This document shows, piece after piece, positions 4,255 to 5,309 of a stretch of 5,309 nucleotides of DNA. Within the stretch, counting starts at the first letter, position 1. Each line of letters starts with the position of its first letter. The DNA is from an uncultured Alphaproteobacteria bacterium (lineage in GTDB: Bacteria; Pseudomonadota; Alphaproteobacteria; Caulobacterales; Caulobacteraceae): positions 1 through 5,309 of the forward strand of contig CAIYSH010000212.1 in assembly GCA_903928755.1 (NCBI GenBank), read 5' to 3'. The notes beneath the pieces were generated by a model that searched no databases, had not been told where the DNA came from, and worked only from the letters and a program-made list of their open reading frames with translations. The position numbers were made by a program, and so were the translations under genes.

Positions 4255-5309
4255 AGGCTTTCGCAGGCTTCCGTGCCGCCAGCCAGGCGATGAGTCCCAG
4301 GATCGCGGTGGCGCCCAGCAGGACCGCCCAGAGGATGAGGGTCTTTGTTGAATAGGCCCCGCCGCCATCGGTCATGGAGGCCACGACCGGAATCGATGGC
4401 GACGCCTCCATTTGGGGCAGGTCAACTGCCCTCAGTCCGGGAGACGCCGCCATCAGATTGTCCAGGGGAAGGTAGTTCGCCTTGGCGCCCTTCAGGCCTG
4501 CCGCAATGGTGTAGGGCGGCGCGCCGGTCAGAAGCACCGCCACCTCCCGGGGTTCAAACTGGACCTGAATCCGTGGAGGCGCTGAAAATCCCGTAGTCCG
4601 TTTGTCAGCTTCAATCTGGATGAACCTGAACCGGCCGGCACTGAGCGGAATGGCGGGGCCGGTCTTTGTTTCTGCCGCGCCCTGCATTCGGTAGACCGTT
4701 CCCGTGCCCAGCAGGGTCCAGGGCTGCTCGCTGTTCTCCCGCCCTAGAATGCGGACTGGAAGTATGGCGTTCTGTCCGGCCAGGGTCAGCTGCAGAGCTG
4801 TCACGGGTGTTGCAAACGGCAGACCGAATTCCAGAACATGGGATCTTGTCAGCTTCGCGCCGGTGATCTCGGCACGCTCGACCTTTGCTGCCGCTGATCG
4901 CTCAGTGGTCAGGCTGGCGCCACGGACGGTGACCGGCGCCAGGAGCCTGGTGGACGATCCCCAGGTAACCCGCAGATACCTTCCTTTTACAGGCACCCGG
5001 TCCAGCGGAAGAAAGACCTTTGAAGCATCATCCGGCGACCGGTAGGCGACCACTTCCGTAACTGGCGCCCATCGTGACAGATCCGCGCTGGAGTCCAGGC
5101 TGAAGGTCACGGGCTGCTGGGCCGGAATGTCGGCCGACAGTGTCAGGGCGGAGGCGAAATCCGCCACGGCCCGGGTATCCAGCAGGACTCCCAGAACCTC
5201 TGTCTTTGCTGAGCCCGGCGCGCCGCTGAATCCGATGACTCGCGCCTGGCCGCCTTCATCCACACGGAGGCTGACGCCGGTTACGGTCAGGGACCCTGGC
5301 GCCCCCAGA
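4253..5309 (-). CDS. DUF3999 family membrane-anchored protein, C-terminal part (5' end outside window)
   Basis: The frame is open to the right window edge, giving 351 visible residues of a family usually about 440-470. The true start and the expected signal peptide lie outside. A GTG at 5261-5263 is in frame, but it sits inside the domain and should not be taken as the start. Family-like features are VLGVLLDTRAVADFASALTL near visible residues 38-57, a discoidin-like strand pattern with LDSSADLSRWAPVTEVVAYR, RYLRVTWGSS, then GAPPYTIAAG in the second half. A single C-terminal membrane segment (about 323-346, LILWAVLLGATAILGLIAWL) is followed by the basic tail ARKPAKA, so the bulk should lie in the periplasm with a short cytoplasmic end. 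The function is unknown. In other bacteria the family is often next to a large multi-pass DUF2339 protein; that neighbour would be just beyond the right edge. Confidence 0.8.
   Translation of the reverse strand, partial: LGAPGSLTVTGVSLRVDEGGQARVIGFSGAPGSAKTEVLGVLLDTRAVADFASALTLSADIPAQQPVTFSLDSSADLSRWAPVTEVVAYRSPDDASKVFLPLDRVPVKGRYLRVTWGSSTRLLAPVTVRGASLTTERSAAAKVERAEITGAKLTRSHVLEFGLPFATPVTALQLTLAGQNAILPVRILGRENSEQPWTLLGTGTVYRMQGAAETKTGPAIPLSAGRFRFIQIEADKRTTGFSAPPRIQVQFEPREVAVLLTGAPPYTIAAGLKGAKANYLPLDNLMAASPGLRAVDLPQMEASPSIPVVASMTDGGGAYSTKTLILWAVLLGATAILGLIAWLAARKPAKA

Overview
The window is ordinary chromosomal DNA of a GC-rich alphaproteobacterium. The style of CarA/CarB, the single-domain Csp and the sigma/RskA pair suggests the Caulobacterales (Caulobacter, Phenylobacterium or Brevundimonas type). 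That placement is inferred from protein style and was not searched.

Layout, left to right: the N-terminal third or less of carB (minus strand, runs off the left edge); a 216-base gap holding a candidate carB promoter and a clear intrinsic terminator for the cold-shock gene; a 68-residue CspA-type protein (minus); a 266-base divergent regulatory region; an ECF sigma factor and its RskA-type anti-sigma factor (plus, overlapping by ATGA); complete carA (minus), meeting the anti-sigma gene tail to tail with a 5-base gap; a 152-base divergent promoter region; a DUF1330 protein (plus); and, tail to tail after a 12-base gap, the C-terminal part of a DUF3999 membrane-anchored protein (minus, runs off the right edge).

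How the genes work together: CarA (glutaminase subunit) and CarB (synthetase subunit) form carbamoyl-phosphate synthetase, which feeds pyrimidine and arginine synthesis. They lie in the same orientation but are not contiguous. A cold-shock gene with its own terminator and an oppositely oriented sigma/anti-sigma operon sit between them, so carA and carB must be transcribed separately. The sigma factor and its membrane-anchored inhibitor form a self-contained stress-response module whose inducing signal cannot be read from the sequence. DUF1330 and DUF3999 are families without an assigned function here.

I found no convincing new system. The points most worth a second look are the interruption of carAB by a sigma/anti-sigma operon, a perfect 8-bp inverted repeat inside the csp coding sequence, and the very tight convergent gene ends. 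No tRNA, rRNA, CRISPR array, insertion sequence or prophage signal was seen. No gene-free stretch exceeds 300 bases.
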